From Sphingomonadales bacterium UBA2369 (GTDB lineage Bacteria; Pseudomonadota; Alphaproteobacteria; Sphingomonadales; Sphingomonadaceae): DNA of 64,000 nt. The stretch covers positions 62,001 through 126,000 of the forward strand of contig DDTH01000002.1 of NCBI GenBank assembly GCA_002344055.1. Direction: 5' to 3'. The position numbers and the translations under genes were made by a program. Each line of letters begins with the position of its first letter. The first letter of the stretch is position 1. Positions 15,738-24,537 of this stretch are shown piece by piece. The notes beneath the pieces were generated by a model that was not told where the DNA came from, searched no databases, and worked only from the letters and a program-made list of their open reading frames with translations.

Positions 15738-18038
15738 ATGAGTAAGGTGAGGCGGATACAGTCGATTTGCTGGACGGCCCTGCCTTTGCTCCTGGCAAGC
15801 CCCGCCGCCGCCTTCGCGCAACCCATGCCGGAAGAGCTGCCCCCGACACCTGTCGGCGATGCGGCGCAAGCGCCTTCCCCGGCCGAGCAACCTGCGGCAC
15901 CACCGGCGGGCGAGCCGATCCTGCCCGGCGATCCGAACGCGCCGGTGGAATTCAGCGCTGACCGCGTCGAATATGACGAACCGCGCGAGACGATCACCGC
16001 CAGCGGCGACGTGTTCATGTTCCGCGAGGGCTATCGCCTGCTCGCCGACCGAGTGATCTGGCAACGCAGCTCCAACGAAGTGCGCGCGGAAGGCAATGTC
16101 CGGGTCAGCAGTCCCGAGGGCGACCGCGCTTACGGCGACAGCGTGGTGCTGGAATCGACCTTGCGCGATGGCGTGATCGAGAATCTGCTGATCGTGCTGG
16201 AGGATGGCGGACGGCTCGCGGCCGAGCGCGGAACGCGGGTCAATAACGTGTCCACGCTGGAGCGGGCCGCGTTTACGGCCTGCGCGGTGGTGGACGAGAA
16301 TGGCTGTCCGAAGGAGCCGACCTGGCAGATTACCGCGGTGCGCGTCGTGCACGATCCGGCGCGGCGGCGGATCAGCTTCGGCGGGGCCACGCTCAACCTG
16401 TTCGGGATACCACTCATCGCCCTTCCCGGCCTGTCGATTCCGGATCGTGAGAATGGCGGCGGCGGTTCGGGCCTGCTGGTGCCCGATCTGAGGCTGAGCC
16501 GGACCAACGGCCTCGAACTGAGCGTGCCTTACTACATGCGCTTCGGGCCGCACCGCGACCTGACCATCACGCCGCATATCTTCACCGACGCATTGCCCAT
16601 GCTGCAGGGCCATTACCGGCATCTGACCGGAAGCGGCGCCTATCAGCTGCGCGGCTATCTCACCTACGGCTCGCGCGGCTCGCTGGGCGTGCCGGGCCAG
16701 GAGGATGAGGGGATTCGCGGCTATCTGGAAGGCAATGGCCGTTTCCAGCTGAGTCCGCACTGGAGCATCATCGGTTCGGGCCGCATCGTTACCGACCGGA
16801 CCTTCCTGCGCCGCTACGATATCTCGCTGGACACGCGGCTGCGCTCGGTCGTGCAGGCGGAGAGGATCGATACGGATTCCTACATCAACGTCGCCGGGTG
16901 GGCCTTTCAGGGCCTGCGCCTGACCGATCAGGACGGGCAACAGCCGATCGTGCTGCCGGCGATCGAGGCGCGCTGGCGGCTGCTCGATCCGATTGCCGGG
17001 GGGCGGGTCGAACTGCAGGCCAATAGCCTGAACATCCTGCGCACCGAGGGACAGGACACGCAGCGCGCCTTCGCCAGCGCGCGCTGGGACCGGCGGATGC
17101 TGACCCCGTTCGGGCAGGAAGTGACCTTCACCGCCTTCGCGCGCGGCGACGTCTATTATTCGAGCGACAATCTGCTCACCGCAACGCCCTCCTATCGCGG
17201 GGAAAGCGGCTTCCAGGGGCGCGTCATCGCGGCGCTCGCAGCGGACATTTCCTGGCCGTTCGTCGGCGAATTCCTGGGTGGAACGCAGCGGCTGACGCCG
17301 CGCGTGCAGGTCGTCGCCTCGCCCGAAACCGAGAATCTCGCCATCCCGAACGAAGATGCGCGTGCCGTCGATCTGGAAGATTCGAACCTGTTCGCGCTCA
17401 ATCGCTTTCCCGGCCACGACCGGTGGGAAGACGGACTGCGCGTCACCTACGGCGTCGATTGGGCGCTCGACCTGCCCGGCGTCGCGATCCGCACCAATGT
17501 CGGCCAGAGTTACCGGCTGGACGATCAGCTGGGCATTTTCCCGCAGGGGACCGGCCTGTCCGACCGTCTGTCCGACATCGTGGGCCGGACCAGCGTGCAG
17601 TTCGGCACCAATGTCAGCGTCACGCATCGCTTCCGCATCGACAAGGACGACCTTTCGGTGCGCCGCAACGAGATCGACGCGGTGGTGGGATCGCGCGACA
17701 CCTATATCAGTCTCGGTTATTTGCGGCTGGACCGCGACATCAGCGTCATGGTCGAGGACCTGGACGACCGGGAGGAAATCCGCGTCGGCGGGCGGCTCGC
17801 CTTCGCCCGCTACTGGTCGATCTTCGGATCGGCGGTCGTCGATCTGACCGACCGGGCCGAGGACCCGCTGTCGCTCGCCAGCGGTTTCGACCCCGTCCGG
17901 CACCGGATCGGCATTTCCTATGACGACGATTGCATCGAGATCGGCCTGACCTGGCGGCGCGATTACGAGACCGCGGGCGATGTCGAGCGGGGCGACACCT
18001 TCCTGGTGCGGATCGCGCTGCGCAACCTCGGCCGGTGA
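15738..18038 (+). CDS. lptD: LPS-assembly protein LptD
   Basis: Outer membrane translocon that with LptE inserts lipopolysaccharide into the outer leaflet. A signal peptide ends near residue 28 (AAAFAQ), a proline-rich linker follows, then an OstA/LptA-like jelly-roll domain (about 65-170, with VEFSADRVEYDEPRETITASGDV) and a large beta-barrel to the C-terminus. Cysteines are few: CAVVDENGC and the C-terminal DDDCIEIGLTWRRDYE. At 766 residues it is normal for alphaproteobacteria. It heads lptD-surA-pdxA-rsmA, the same order as in E. coli. Sphingomonads are known to carry glycosphingolipids in place of LPS, so its cargo here is an open question. Confidence 0.95.
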   Translation: MSKVRRIQSICWTALPLLLASPAAAFAQPMPEELPPTPVGDAAQAPSPAEQPAAPPAGEPILPGDPNAPVEFSADRVEYDEPRETITASGDVFMFREGYRLLADRVIWQRSSNEVRAEGNVRVSSPEGDRAYGDSVVLESTLRDGVIENLLIVLEDGGRLAAERGTRVNNVSTLERAAFTACAVVDENGCPKEPTWQITAVRVVHDPARRRISFGGATLNLFGIPLIALPGLSIPDRENGGGGSGLLVPDLRLSRTNGLELSVPYYMRFGPHRDLTITPHIFTDALPMLQGHYRHLTGSGAYQLRGYLTYGSRGSLGVPGQEDEGIRGYLEGNGRFQLSPHWSIIGSGRIVTDRTFLRRYDISLDTRLRSVVQAERIDTDSYINVAGWAFQGLRLTDQDGQQPIVLPAIEARWRLLDPIAGGRVELQANSLNILRTEGQDTQRAFASARWDRRMLTPFGQEVTFTAFARGDVYYSSDNLLTATPSYRGESGFQGRVIAALAADISWPFVGEFLGGTQRLTPRVQVVASPETENLAIPNEDARAVDLEDSNLFALNRFPGHDRWEDGLRVTYGVDWALDLPGVAIRTNVGQSYRLDDQLGIFPQGTGLSDRLSDIVGRTSVQFGTNVSVTHRFRIDKDDLSVRRNEIDAVVGSRDTYISLGYLRLDRDISVMVEDLDDREEIRVGGRLAFARYWSIFGSAVVDLTDRAEDPLSLASGFDPVRHRIGISYDDDCIEIGLTWRRDYETAGDVERGDTFLVRIALRNLGR

Positions 18039-18172
18039 CGCGACCGCCGCCTTTGCGGGTGGCGCTCCCGCCACGGCAACGCTAGGAGTGTCCCGAAATT
18101 GCCGCAAAGGGCGCTAAGCTGCGGTTCAGCAAGACTTAGGCAGTGGAAAAGTCTGCCAAATTTGGAGGAATG

Positions 18173-19516
18173 ATGACGTTCGGACTCATCCGGAAGGGCG
18201 CCGGCATCCTGGCCGTGTCCTTCATCGCGGCCACGGCGGTGGCGCAGACCGCGGGTAACCAGGGTGCAGCGCAGCCCGCCGGGCCTGCCCTCAACATTCC
18301 CCAGGACGTGAATTTCGTCGGCGCCCGGCCCGAACCGAACGTCGTGCGCGCGACCGCGATCGTGAATGAGGAAATCATCACCCGCACCGACGTGGACCAG
18401 CGCATCGCCTTGTTCCTCGCCGCCCAGAATATCCAGCTGCCGCCGGAAGAGATGGAGCGGCTGCGCCAGCGCGTGCTGCGCAATCTGATCGACGAAACGC
18501 TGCAGATCCAGGCGGCGCGGCAGCGCGAGATTACCGTCGAGCAGCGCCAGATCGACCAATATTATCAGCGCTTCGCCGAGAATTTCGGGCAGACGCCACA
18601 GGGCTTCTCAGACTATCTGCGTACCATCGGCGCCTCGGAGCGGACGGTGAAACGGCAGATTACCGGCGAGATCGCCTGGGCGATGCTGCAGCGCCGGCTC
18701 CCGCAGGTCAGCGTCGGCAATGCCGAAGTCGAAGCGCTTCTGGAGCGCATGCTCGCCCGCCGGGGCGCGGCCGAATATCGTGTCGCCGAAATCTTTATGT
18801 ATGCGACTCCGGAGAACGCCCAGCAGGTCCGCGCCCGTCTCGGTCAGATCATCGAGCAGATTCGCGCTGGAGGCTCCTTCCCCGCTTTCGCCCGGCAATA
18901 TTCGGAAGCGACGACCGGCGCGGTTGGCGGCGATCTCGGCTGGGTCAGCCCGGACCTGCTGCCGCCGGAATTGGCTGCCGTGGTCCAGCAGATGCCGGTT
19001 GGCGCGCTGAGCGACCCCATTCAGGTCTCCGGCGGCTTCTCTGTGGTGGCCGTGACCGATTCCCGTCAGGTGCTGACCGCCAATCCGCGCGACGCGCAAT
19101 TGAGCCTGATGCAGATGTCGATCGCTCTTCCGGAGGGAACGACCGAAGCCGCCGCTCGCCAGCGCGCGCAGCAACTGGCGGCCGCGACGCAGACGATGGG
19201 CGGCTGCGGCGGCGCCGCGCAGGCGGCCAATTCGGTCGGCGCCGATCTGGTGTCCAACGACAATGTCGTGGTTCGCGACCTGCCGCCGCAGCTGCAGGAT
19301 ATGCTGCTCGGCATGAGCGTCGGCCAGGTAACGCAGCCGTTCGGCACCAATCAGCGCGTGAGCGTGCTGGTGCTGTGCGGACGTGACGACCCGCAGACGG
19401 CATCGACCCCGACGACCCGTTCGGTGGCCGAAGCGATCGAAGAGGAGCGGATGGGCCGGCAGGCACAGCGTTACCTGCGCGACCTTCGCCGTGACGCGGT
19501 GATCGAATATCGCTGA
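18173..19516 (+). CDS. surA: Periplasmic chaperone/peptidyl-prolyl isomerase SurA
   Basis: Escorts outer membrane proteins, including LptD, to the Bam machine. GGAGG at 18164-18168 precedes two adjacent ATG codons; the second, at 18173, gives workable spacing and a clean signal peptide ending near TAVAQ. A GTG at 18143 is a less likely longer start. A SurA_N domain (about 40-165) is followed by one parvulin domain (about 200-305, with YSEATTGAVGGDLGWV and LPPELAAVV) and a degraded second isomerase region containing GGCGGAAQAAN. The product is 447 residues. It lies between lptD and pdxA in the conserved order. Confidence 0.93.
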   Translation: MTFGLIRKGAGILAVSFIAATAVAQTAGNQGAAQPAGPALNIPQDVNFVGARPEPNVVRATAIVNEEIITRTDVDQRIALFLAAQNIQLPPEEMERLRQRVLRNLIDETLQIQAARQREITVEQRQIDQYYQRFAENFGQTPQGFSDYLRTIGASERTVKRQITGEIAWAMLQRRLPQVSVGNAEVEALLERMLARRGAAEYRVAEIFMYATPENAQQVRARLGQIIEQIRAGGSFPAFARQYSEATTGAVGGDLGWVSPDLLPPELAAVVQQMPVGALSDPIQVSGGFSVVAVTDSRQVLTANPRDAQLSLMQMSIALPEGTTEAAARQRAQQLAAATQTMGGCGGAAQAANSVGADLVSNDNVVVRDLPPQLQDMLLGMSVGQVTQPFGTNQRVSVLVLCGRDDPQTASTPTTRSVAEAIEEERMGRQAQRYLRDLRRDAVIEYR

Positions 19517-19520
19517 TCGG

Positions 19521-20519
19521 GTGACACCGCCGCCCGTCGAACGGCCGTTGGCCGTCTCCATCGGCGATCCCGCCGGGATTGGCGCCGAAGTCGTCGCCAA
19601 GAGCTGGGAGCAGCGCCGCGAGGCCGGGCTGCCGCCTTTCTTCGCGGTGGGTGACGTCGCGGCGATCGAGGCGGTATGGCGCGGGCCGATCGTCGTGATC
19701 GGCGAGCCGGCCGACGCGTTCGATCATTTCGACCAGGCGCTGCCGGTGATCCGCGTCGCGGGCGATGGCGCGGTACCGGGCGAGCCAACGCTGGAAGGCG
19801 CGCGCAATGCGCTCGACTCGCTGGAATTCGCCGTCGGCCTGACCCGGGGCGGCGCGGCATCGGCGGTGGTGACCGGACCCGTTTCGAAGAAGCAGCTTTA
19901 CGCGATCGGCTTCACCCATCCCGGCCAGACCGAATTCGTCGCCGAACGATGCGGCGTCGGCAATGACAGCGTCGCGATGATGCTCGCCGGGCCGACTTTG
20001 AAGGTCGTGCCGGTAACCGGACATGTGCCGCTGAGCAACGTGTTCGAGCGGCTGACCGTCGACAAGATCGTCGCCAAGGGGCGCGCGGCGATCAAGGGAC
20101 TGCAGCGCCAATATGGCATCGCCAACCCGCGCGTCGCGGTCGCCGGGCTCAATCCCCATGCCGGCGAAGACGGCAATCTGGGCCGGGAGGAGATCGACAC
20201 GATCATCCCGGCAATGGAGCGGCTCGCGGAGGAAGGCTATGACCTAATCGGGCCGCTTGCGCCGGACGTGATGTTCCATGCCCGCAAGCGCGCCGAATAT
20301 GATCTGGCCCTGTGCATGTATCACGATCAGGCGCTGATCCCGCTGAAGACGCTGCATTTCGACGATGGCATCAACATCACGCTCGGCCTGCCGATCGTAA
20401 GGACCTCGCCCGACCACGGCACCGCGTTCGACATTGCCGGCAAGGATATGGCGTTCCCCGGCGCGATGATCGCGGCGATCCGCACCGCAGGCGAATGCGC
20501 CGTGCGCATGGCGGCGTGA
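19521..20519 (+). CDS. pdxA: 4-hydroxythreonine-4-phosphate dehydrogenase
   Basis: Oxidises 4-phosphohydroxy-L-threonine in the DXP-dependent route to vitamin B6. A GTG start four bases after the surA stop gives MTPPPVERPLAVSIGDPAG, which is the family N-terminus (GDPAGIGAE). FTHPGQTEFVAERCG, AGLNPHAGEDG and MYHDQALIPLKTLHF carry the metal-binding histidines and aspartates. The 332 residues are full length. Its TGA overlaps the rsmA GTG start (GTGA). Confidence 0.97.
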   Translation: MTPPPVERPLAVSIGDPAGIGAEVVAKSWEQRREAGLPPFFAVGDVAAIEAVWRGPIVVIGEPADAFDHFDQALPVIRVAGDGAVPGEPTLEGARNALDSLEFAVGLTRGGAASAVVTGPVSKKQLYAIGFTHPGQTEFVAERCGVGNDSVAMMLAGPTLKVVPVTGHVPLSNVFERLTVDKIVAKGRAAIKGLQRQYGIANPRVAVAGLNPHAGEDGNLGREEIDTIIPAMERLAEEGYDLIGPLAPDVMFHARKRAEYDLALCMYHDQALIPLKTLHFDDGINITLGLPIVRTSPDHGTAFDIAGKDMAFPGAMIAAIRTAGECAVRMAA

Positions 20520-21340
20520 GCTCGGGTCCCGACCTCCCGCCCATCCGGGAAATCATTGCCCGCCACGGGCTTAGCGCGTCGAAGGCGCTGGGGCAGAATT
20601 TCCTGCTCGACGAACAATTGCTCGGCCGGATTGCGCGCGTTCCCGGAGAATTGGCGGGTGAGACGGCATACGAGGTGGGCCCCGGCCCCGGCGGGCTGAC
20701 CCGCGCCTTGCTGCGGGCGGGCGCGAACGTGGTCGCGGTGGAGCGGGACCGGCGATGCCAGCCAGCGCTGGCGGAACTGGGCGAGGCCTTTCCAGGCAAG
20801 CTCCGTGTCATCGAGGGCGACGCGCTCGAGCTTGATGAAGCCGACGCGGCGCCCGGCGCACATGTCGTCGCGAACCTCCCGTACAATGTCGGCACTGCGC
20901 TGCTGGTGCGCTGGCTAGGCGGCGAGGCCTGGCCACCTTGGTGGCGATCGCTAACGCTGATGTTCCAGCTGGAAGTGGCGCAGCGCATCGTCGCGCAGCC
21001 GGACACGAGTGCCTACGGCCGACTTGCGGTGTTGGCACAGTGGCGCAGCAAGGCGGTGCTGGCGATGAAGGTTCATCGCTCCGCCTTCGTCCCGCCGCCC
21101 AAGGTGATGTCGGCGGTGGTGCATCTGACGCCGGACAGCCAGCCCGAGGGGGTGAAAGCGGCGGTGCTGGAGCGGCTGACCGCAGCGGCCTTCGGTCAGC
21201 GGCGCAAGATGCTCCGCCGCTCGCTTGCCGCGACACCGGGTGCGCTTGAGGCGCTGGAGGCGCTCGGGATCGACCCCGAACGCCGCGCCGAAACGCTCAG
21301 CGTCGCCGAGTTCGTCGCGATGGCGCGGCTGCTCAGTTAG
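20516..21340 (+). CDS. rsmA: 16S rRNA (adenine1518/1519-N6)-dimethyltransferase
   Basis: Also called KsgA; dimethylates two adenines in the last helix of 16S rRNA, a checkpoint of small-subunit assembly. The GTG start overlapping the pdxA stop gives a 274-residue protein with the expected N-terminal KALGQNFLLD. SAM binding is in VGPGPGGLTRALL (54-66), the acidic ribose contact is Glu76, and the catalytic NLPY lies at 120-123. The C-terminal helical domain, with FGQRRKMLRRSL, is present. It ends in an eight-base tail-to-tail overlap with the TPR gene. Confidence 0.96.
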   Translation: MSSGPDLPPIREIIARHGLSASKALGQNFLLDEQLLGRIARVPGELAGETAYEVGPGPGGLTRALLRAGANVVAVERDRRCQPALAELGEAFPGKLRVIEGDALELDEADAAPGAHVVANLPYNVGTALLVRWLGGEAWPPWWRSLTLMFQLEVAQRIVAQPDTSAYGRLAVLAQWRSKAVLAMKVHRSAFVPPPKVMSAVVHLTPDSQPEGVKAAVLERLTAAAFGQRRKMLRRSLAATPGALEALEALGIDPERRAETLSVAEFVAMARLLS

Positions 21341-21863
21341 GCTGCGGCGTCGGAGCCGGCGTGGCGGGCGTCGGCGTCGCGGGCGGACTGGCCTGCGCCG
21401 CCTCGACCGGCGGGCCGCGCTGAATCACCGCCGCGAGGCTGGTCGCCTGCGGACAGGCATTCCGGCCGCACAATTCCTGCACGCGCGTCAGGTTGCGGCG
21501 GGCGCGATCGACGGCGCCGCGCTGGACGTAGGCTTCGCCCTGCCCGGCGAGCGCGTTCAGATCGTTCGGCTCGATGGTCAGCGCGTCCTGATAGAGGCGG
21601 ATCGCCTTGCCCGGCAGCCGCTGCGCCTGCGCGACGCGGGCGAGGCCGAGATAGGCGGCGCGGTTGCGCGGATCGACTGCCAGCGCGGTTTCATACAAAT
21701 CGGTCGCCTCGTCATGCCGGCCGGCCGTGAGCGCCGCCTGCGCCTGCTGGGCCATCGCCGCCGAGCGCGCGTCGATCTGCGTGTCCGGGCGCTGGCCGTG
21801 ACCGGCGCTGGCCATCGTGCCGGCAACGATCGCGGCGGCGAAGGCGATGGGGGTCAGACGCAT
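21333..21863 (-). CDS. Secreted TPR-repeat protein
   Basis: A 176-residue exported protein. The start at 21863 has AAGGAG six bases upstream and begins a signal peptide (MRLTPIAFAAAIVAGTMASA). Three tetratricopeptide-like helical pairs follow, seen in AALTAGRHDEATDLYETALAVDP, AYLGLARVAQAQRLPGKAIRLY and ALAGQGEAYVQRGAVDRARRNL. Two cysteines in ELCGRNACP could form a periplasmic disulfide. The end is proline/threonine rich. Function unknown; TPRs usually mediate protein contacts. It is last in the guaB-rsmB direction, 31 bases after rsmB. Confidence 0.8.
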   Translation of the reverse strand: MRLTPIAFAAAIVAGTMASAGHGQRPDTQIDARSAAMAQQAQAALTAGRHDEATDLYETALAVDPRNRAAYLGLARVAQAQRLPGKAIRLYQDALTIEPNDLNALAGQGEAYVQRGAVDRARRNLTRVQELCGRNACPQATSLAAVIQRGPPVEAAQASPPATPTPATPAPTPQPN

Positions 21864-21894
21864 GAGCAACTCCTTCGGCATATTGCGGACCGCG

Positions 21895-23076
21895 CTAGCA
21901 TGGGGCCGACCAGCAAGCGACGAAAAAGCCGTCCGTGCCGTCCGGAGCCGGACTGATCACCCGGCCGGTTCCCGCTTCGCGTCCCGCATCCATGGCGACT
22001 GGCTGGGCCTCGAGGGCTGAACGCGCGGTGAAGGCGGCGGCTTGCTCCCTGCCCTCGCGCGCCAGCAAAGAGCAGACTGCATAGACCAGGCGCCCGCCGG
22101 GCTTCAGCAATTCCGCGCCAATATCGAGCAGGCTGGCCTGCAGCGCGACCAGCCGGTTAAGCCGCTCGGGCGTGAGCCGCCAGCGCGTCTCGGGATTGCG
22201 CCGCCAGGTGCCGCTGCCCGAGCAAGGCGCGTCGATCAGGACAAGGTCGCAGGCACCAGCGAGGTCGGCGAGCGCTTCGCGCTCCTGCCCAGGATTGAGC
22301 AGACGTGGCGTAACAATGGACACGCCCGCGCGCGTGAGCCGTGGCGGCATGCGCGAGAGCCGGCCGCGATCGGTGTCGGCAGCGATCAGGCTGCCTTCAT
22401 TGGCCATCTCCGCCGCCAGCGCGAGCGTCTTGCCACCCGCGCCGGCGCACAGGTCCAGCGCGAGTTCGCCGGCCTTCGCGGCGCAGGCGAAGGCAAGCAA
22501 TTGACTCCCCTCATCCTGTACTTCGACCAGGCCGGACTGCCATGCTTCATGCTGATCGACGCGGAAGCCTTCCGGCAAGCGCACCCCGATCGGCGAATGG
22601 GGTGTGGGCACGGCTTCCGGCAGCAAAACCAAGGCATCCTCGCGGGTGCCGCGGAGCCTGTTGACGCGCAGATCGAGCGGCGCGCGCTCCAGCATGGCTG
22701 GGCGTTCCACCTCGGCAATGGCCGGATCGAGCAAAGGCTCGAGCCAGGCCGGGAAAAGCGCGGCGGACGCCATCGCCTCGTCTTCGGCGAGCACAGCTGG
22801 GCCGTGGGGCGAGCCATCGAACAGAGCGGCGAGCGCCTCGTCGTCCGATGCGAGTCCGGCCAGCGCGGCGCGGCCCGATACGGGCACCTCGCCGGCCCGC
22901 CGGATCGCACGATAGACCAGTTCGCGCACCGCCCGGCGGTCTCCCGACCCGGCATAGCGCCGCTCCTTGAAATAGCGCGTGATCAGATTGTCGGCTGCCG
23001 CGCCGCCGCCACGCGCGGCGTCGATGATCTGATCGAGCAATTCGATCGCAGCCTGAGCGCGGGCCGAGGGCGTCAT
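21895..23076 (-). CDS. rsmB: RsmB-type rRNA (cytosine-C5) methyltransferase
   Basis: A SAM-dependent RNA m5C methyltransferase of 393 residues. An N-terminal NusB-like helical region (about 1-130) precedes the catalytic domain. The SAM loop LDLCAGAGGKT spans 207-217, the DAPCSGSGTWRRNPE motif holds Cys284, and the catalytic cysteine is Cys335 in VYAVCSL. This is the RsmB/Sun family, expected to modify 16S rRNA position 967, although related NSUN-like enzymes differ in target. It starts nine bases after the guaB stop. Confidence 0.88.
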   Translation of the reverse strand: MTPSARAQAAIELLDQIIDAARGGGAAADNLITRYFKERRYAGSGDRRAVRELVYRAIRRAGEVPVSGRAALAGLASDDEALAALFDGSPHGPAVLAEDEAMASAALFPAWLEPLLDPAIAEVERPAMLERAPLDLRVNRLRGTREDALVLLPEAVPTPHSPIGVRLPEGFRVDQHEAWQSGLVEVQDEGSQLLAFACAAKAGELALDLCAGAGGKTLALAAEMANEGSLIAADTDRGRLSRMPPRLTRAGVSIVTPRLLNPGQEREALADLAGACDLVLIDAPCSGSGTWRRNPETRWRLTPERLNRLVALQASLLDIGAELLKPGGRLVYAVCSLLAREGREQAAAFTARSALEAQPVAMDAGREAGTGRVISPAPDGTDGFFVACWSAPC

Positions 23077-23085
23077 CTTGCGTCC

Positions 23086-24537
23086 TCAGGCCGGATAATT
23101 CGGAGCCTCGCGCGTGATCGCGACGTCATGGACATGGCTTTCCTTCAACCCCGCATTGGTAATCCGCACAAATTGCGCCTTGCGAAGATCGGTGAGCGTG
23201 GCCGAGCCGGTATAGCCCATCGCCGCCTTCACGCCGCCGACCAGCTGGTGGATCACGTCGCGGGCCGGGCCCTTGAAGGCCACCTGCCCCTCAATCCCTT
23301 CCGGCACGAGCTTCAGTTCGTCCTGAATGTCCTGCTGGAAATAGCGATCCGCCGAACCGCGCGCCATCGCCCCGACGCTGCCCATGCCGCGATAGGATTT
23401 GTAGGCGCGGCCCTGATAGAGGAAGGTCTCGCCCGGCGCTTCCGCCGTGCCCGCGAGCAAAGAGCCGATCATCACCGCCGACGCGCCGCCCGCGAGCGCC
23501 TTGGCCAGATCGCCTGAGGTGCGCAGGCCGCCGTCGCCGATGATCGGCGTGCCGGATTTGTCGGCTTCCTCGGCCGCGTCCATAATCGCGGTCAGCTGCG
23601 GCACGCCGACGCCTGCGATGATGCGGGTGGTGCAGATCGAGCCGGGGCCGATGCCGACTTTCACCGCGTCCGCCCCTGCCCCGATCAGCACCCTGGCCGC
23701 TTCGGCAGTGGCGATGTTGCCAGCGACGACCTGGACCGCATTGGAGGCGCGCTTGATCCGTTCGACCGCGAGCGCGACGTCGCGATTGTGGCCGTGGGCG
23801 GTGTCGATCACGATCAGATCGCATTCGGCGTCGATCAGCGCCTCGCTGCGCGCAAAGCCCTTGTCGCCGACCGTGGTCGCGGCGGCGACGCGCAGGCGGC
23901 CCGAGCCGTCCTTGGTCGCGGCGGGATAGGTGACGGCCTTCTCGATATCCTTGACCGTGATCAGGCCGATGCAGCGCTGCTCTTCATCGACGACGATCAA
24001 TTTCTCGATCCGGCGCTGGTGCAGCAGCCGCCGCGCCTCGTCCTGGGTGACCCCGGGACGGACGGTGGCGAGATTGTCGCGGGTCATCAGTTCGGACACG
24101 GGCTGGGCCGGGTTTTCGGCGAAGCGGACGTCCCGATTGGTGATGATCCCGGTCAGCCGCCCGTCGGCCTCAACCACCGGAATGCCGGAAATGCGGTGCC
24201 GCTTCATCAGGTCGAGCACATCGGCCAAGGTGCAAGTCGGCGTGACGGTGATCGGGTTGACCACCATCCCGCTTTCGAAGCGCTTCACGGCGCGAACCGC
24301 CGCCGCCTGCTCGTCCGGCTCCATGTTGCGGTGGAGCACGCCGAGGCCGCCCATCTGCGCCATCAGGATCGCCATGTCGGCTTCCGTCACCGTATCCATC
24401 GCAGAGGACAGGATCGGGATGTTCAGCGCGATCTCGCGTGTCACCCGCGTGCTGGTATCGGCCTGGCTCGGCACGATGGAGGAGGCCGCGGGCTGCAGCA
24501 GGACGTCGTCGAAGGTCAGGCCCAGGCGGATGTCCAT
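23086..24537 (-). CDS. guaB: Inosine-5-prime-monophosphate dehydrogenase
   Basis: Converts IMP to XMP with NAD, the committed step to GMP. The start at 24537 gives MDIRLGLTFDDVLLQPA, the standard N-terminus; the much longer open frame upstream is only the antisense-phase shadow of the peptidase gene. Two CBS domains (about 95-200) sit inside the barrel. Catalytic Cys302 is in GIGPGSICTTRII and the mobile flap carries RGMGSVGAM. At 483 residues it is complete. The ATG overlaps the M28 peptidase stop (TGATG), an unusual partner for a nucleotide enzyme. Confidence 0.98.
   Translation of the reverse strand: MDIRLGLTFDDVLLQPAASSIVPSQADTSTRVTREIALNIPILSSAMDTVTEADMAILMAQMGGLGVLHRNMEPDEQAAAVRAVKRFESGMVVNPITVTPTCTLADVLDLMKRHRISGIPVVEADGRLTGIITNRDVRFAENPAQPVSELMTRDNLATVRPGVTQDEARRLLHQRRIEKLIVVDEEQRCIGLITVKDIEKAVTYPAATKDGSGRLRVAAATTVGDKGFARSEALIDAECDLIVIDTAHGHNRDVALAVERIKRASNAVQVVAGNIATAEAARVLIGAGADAVKVGIGPGSICTTRIIAGVGVPQLTAIMDAAEEADKSGTPIIGDGGLRTSGDLAKALAGGASAVMIGSLLAGTAEAPGETFLYQGRAYKSYRGMGSVGAMARGSADRYFQQDIQDELKLVPEGIEGQVAFKGPARDVIHQLVGGVKAAMGYTGSATLTDLRKAQFVRITNAGLKESHVHDVAITREAPNYPA

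Noticed and set aside
15315..18107. 930-codon open frame on the minus strand over lptD
   Set aside because: It is a GC-driven antisense shadow; lptD has clear signal peptide, domain and operon support, and the antisense product has low-complexity composition.
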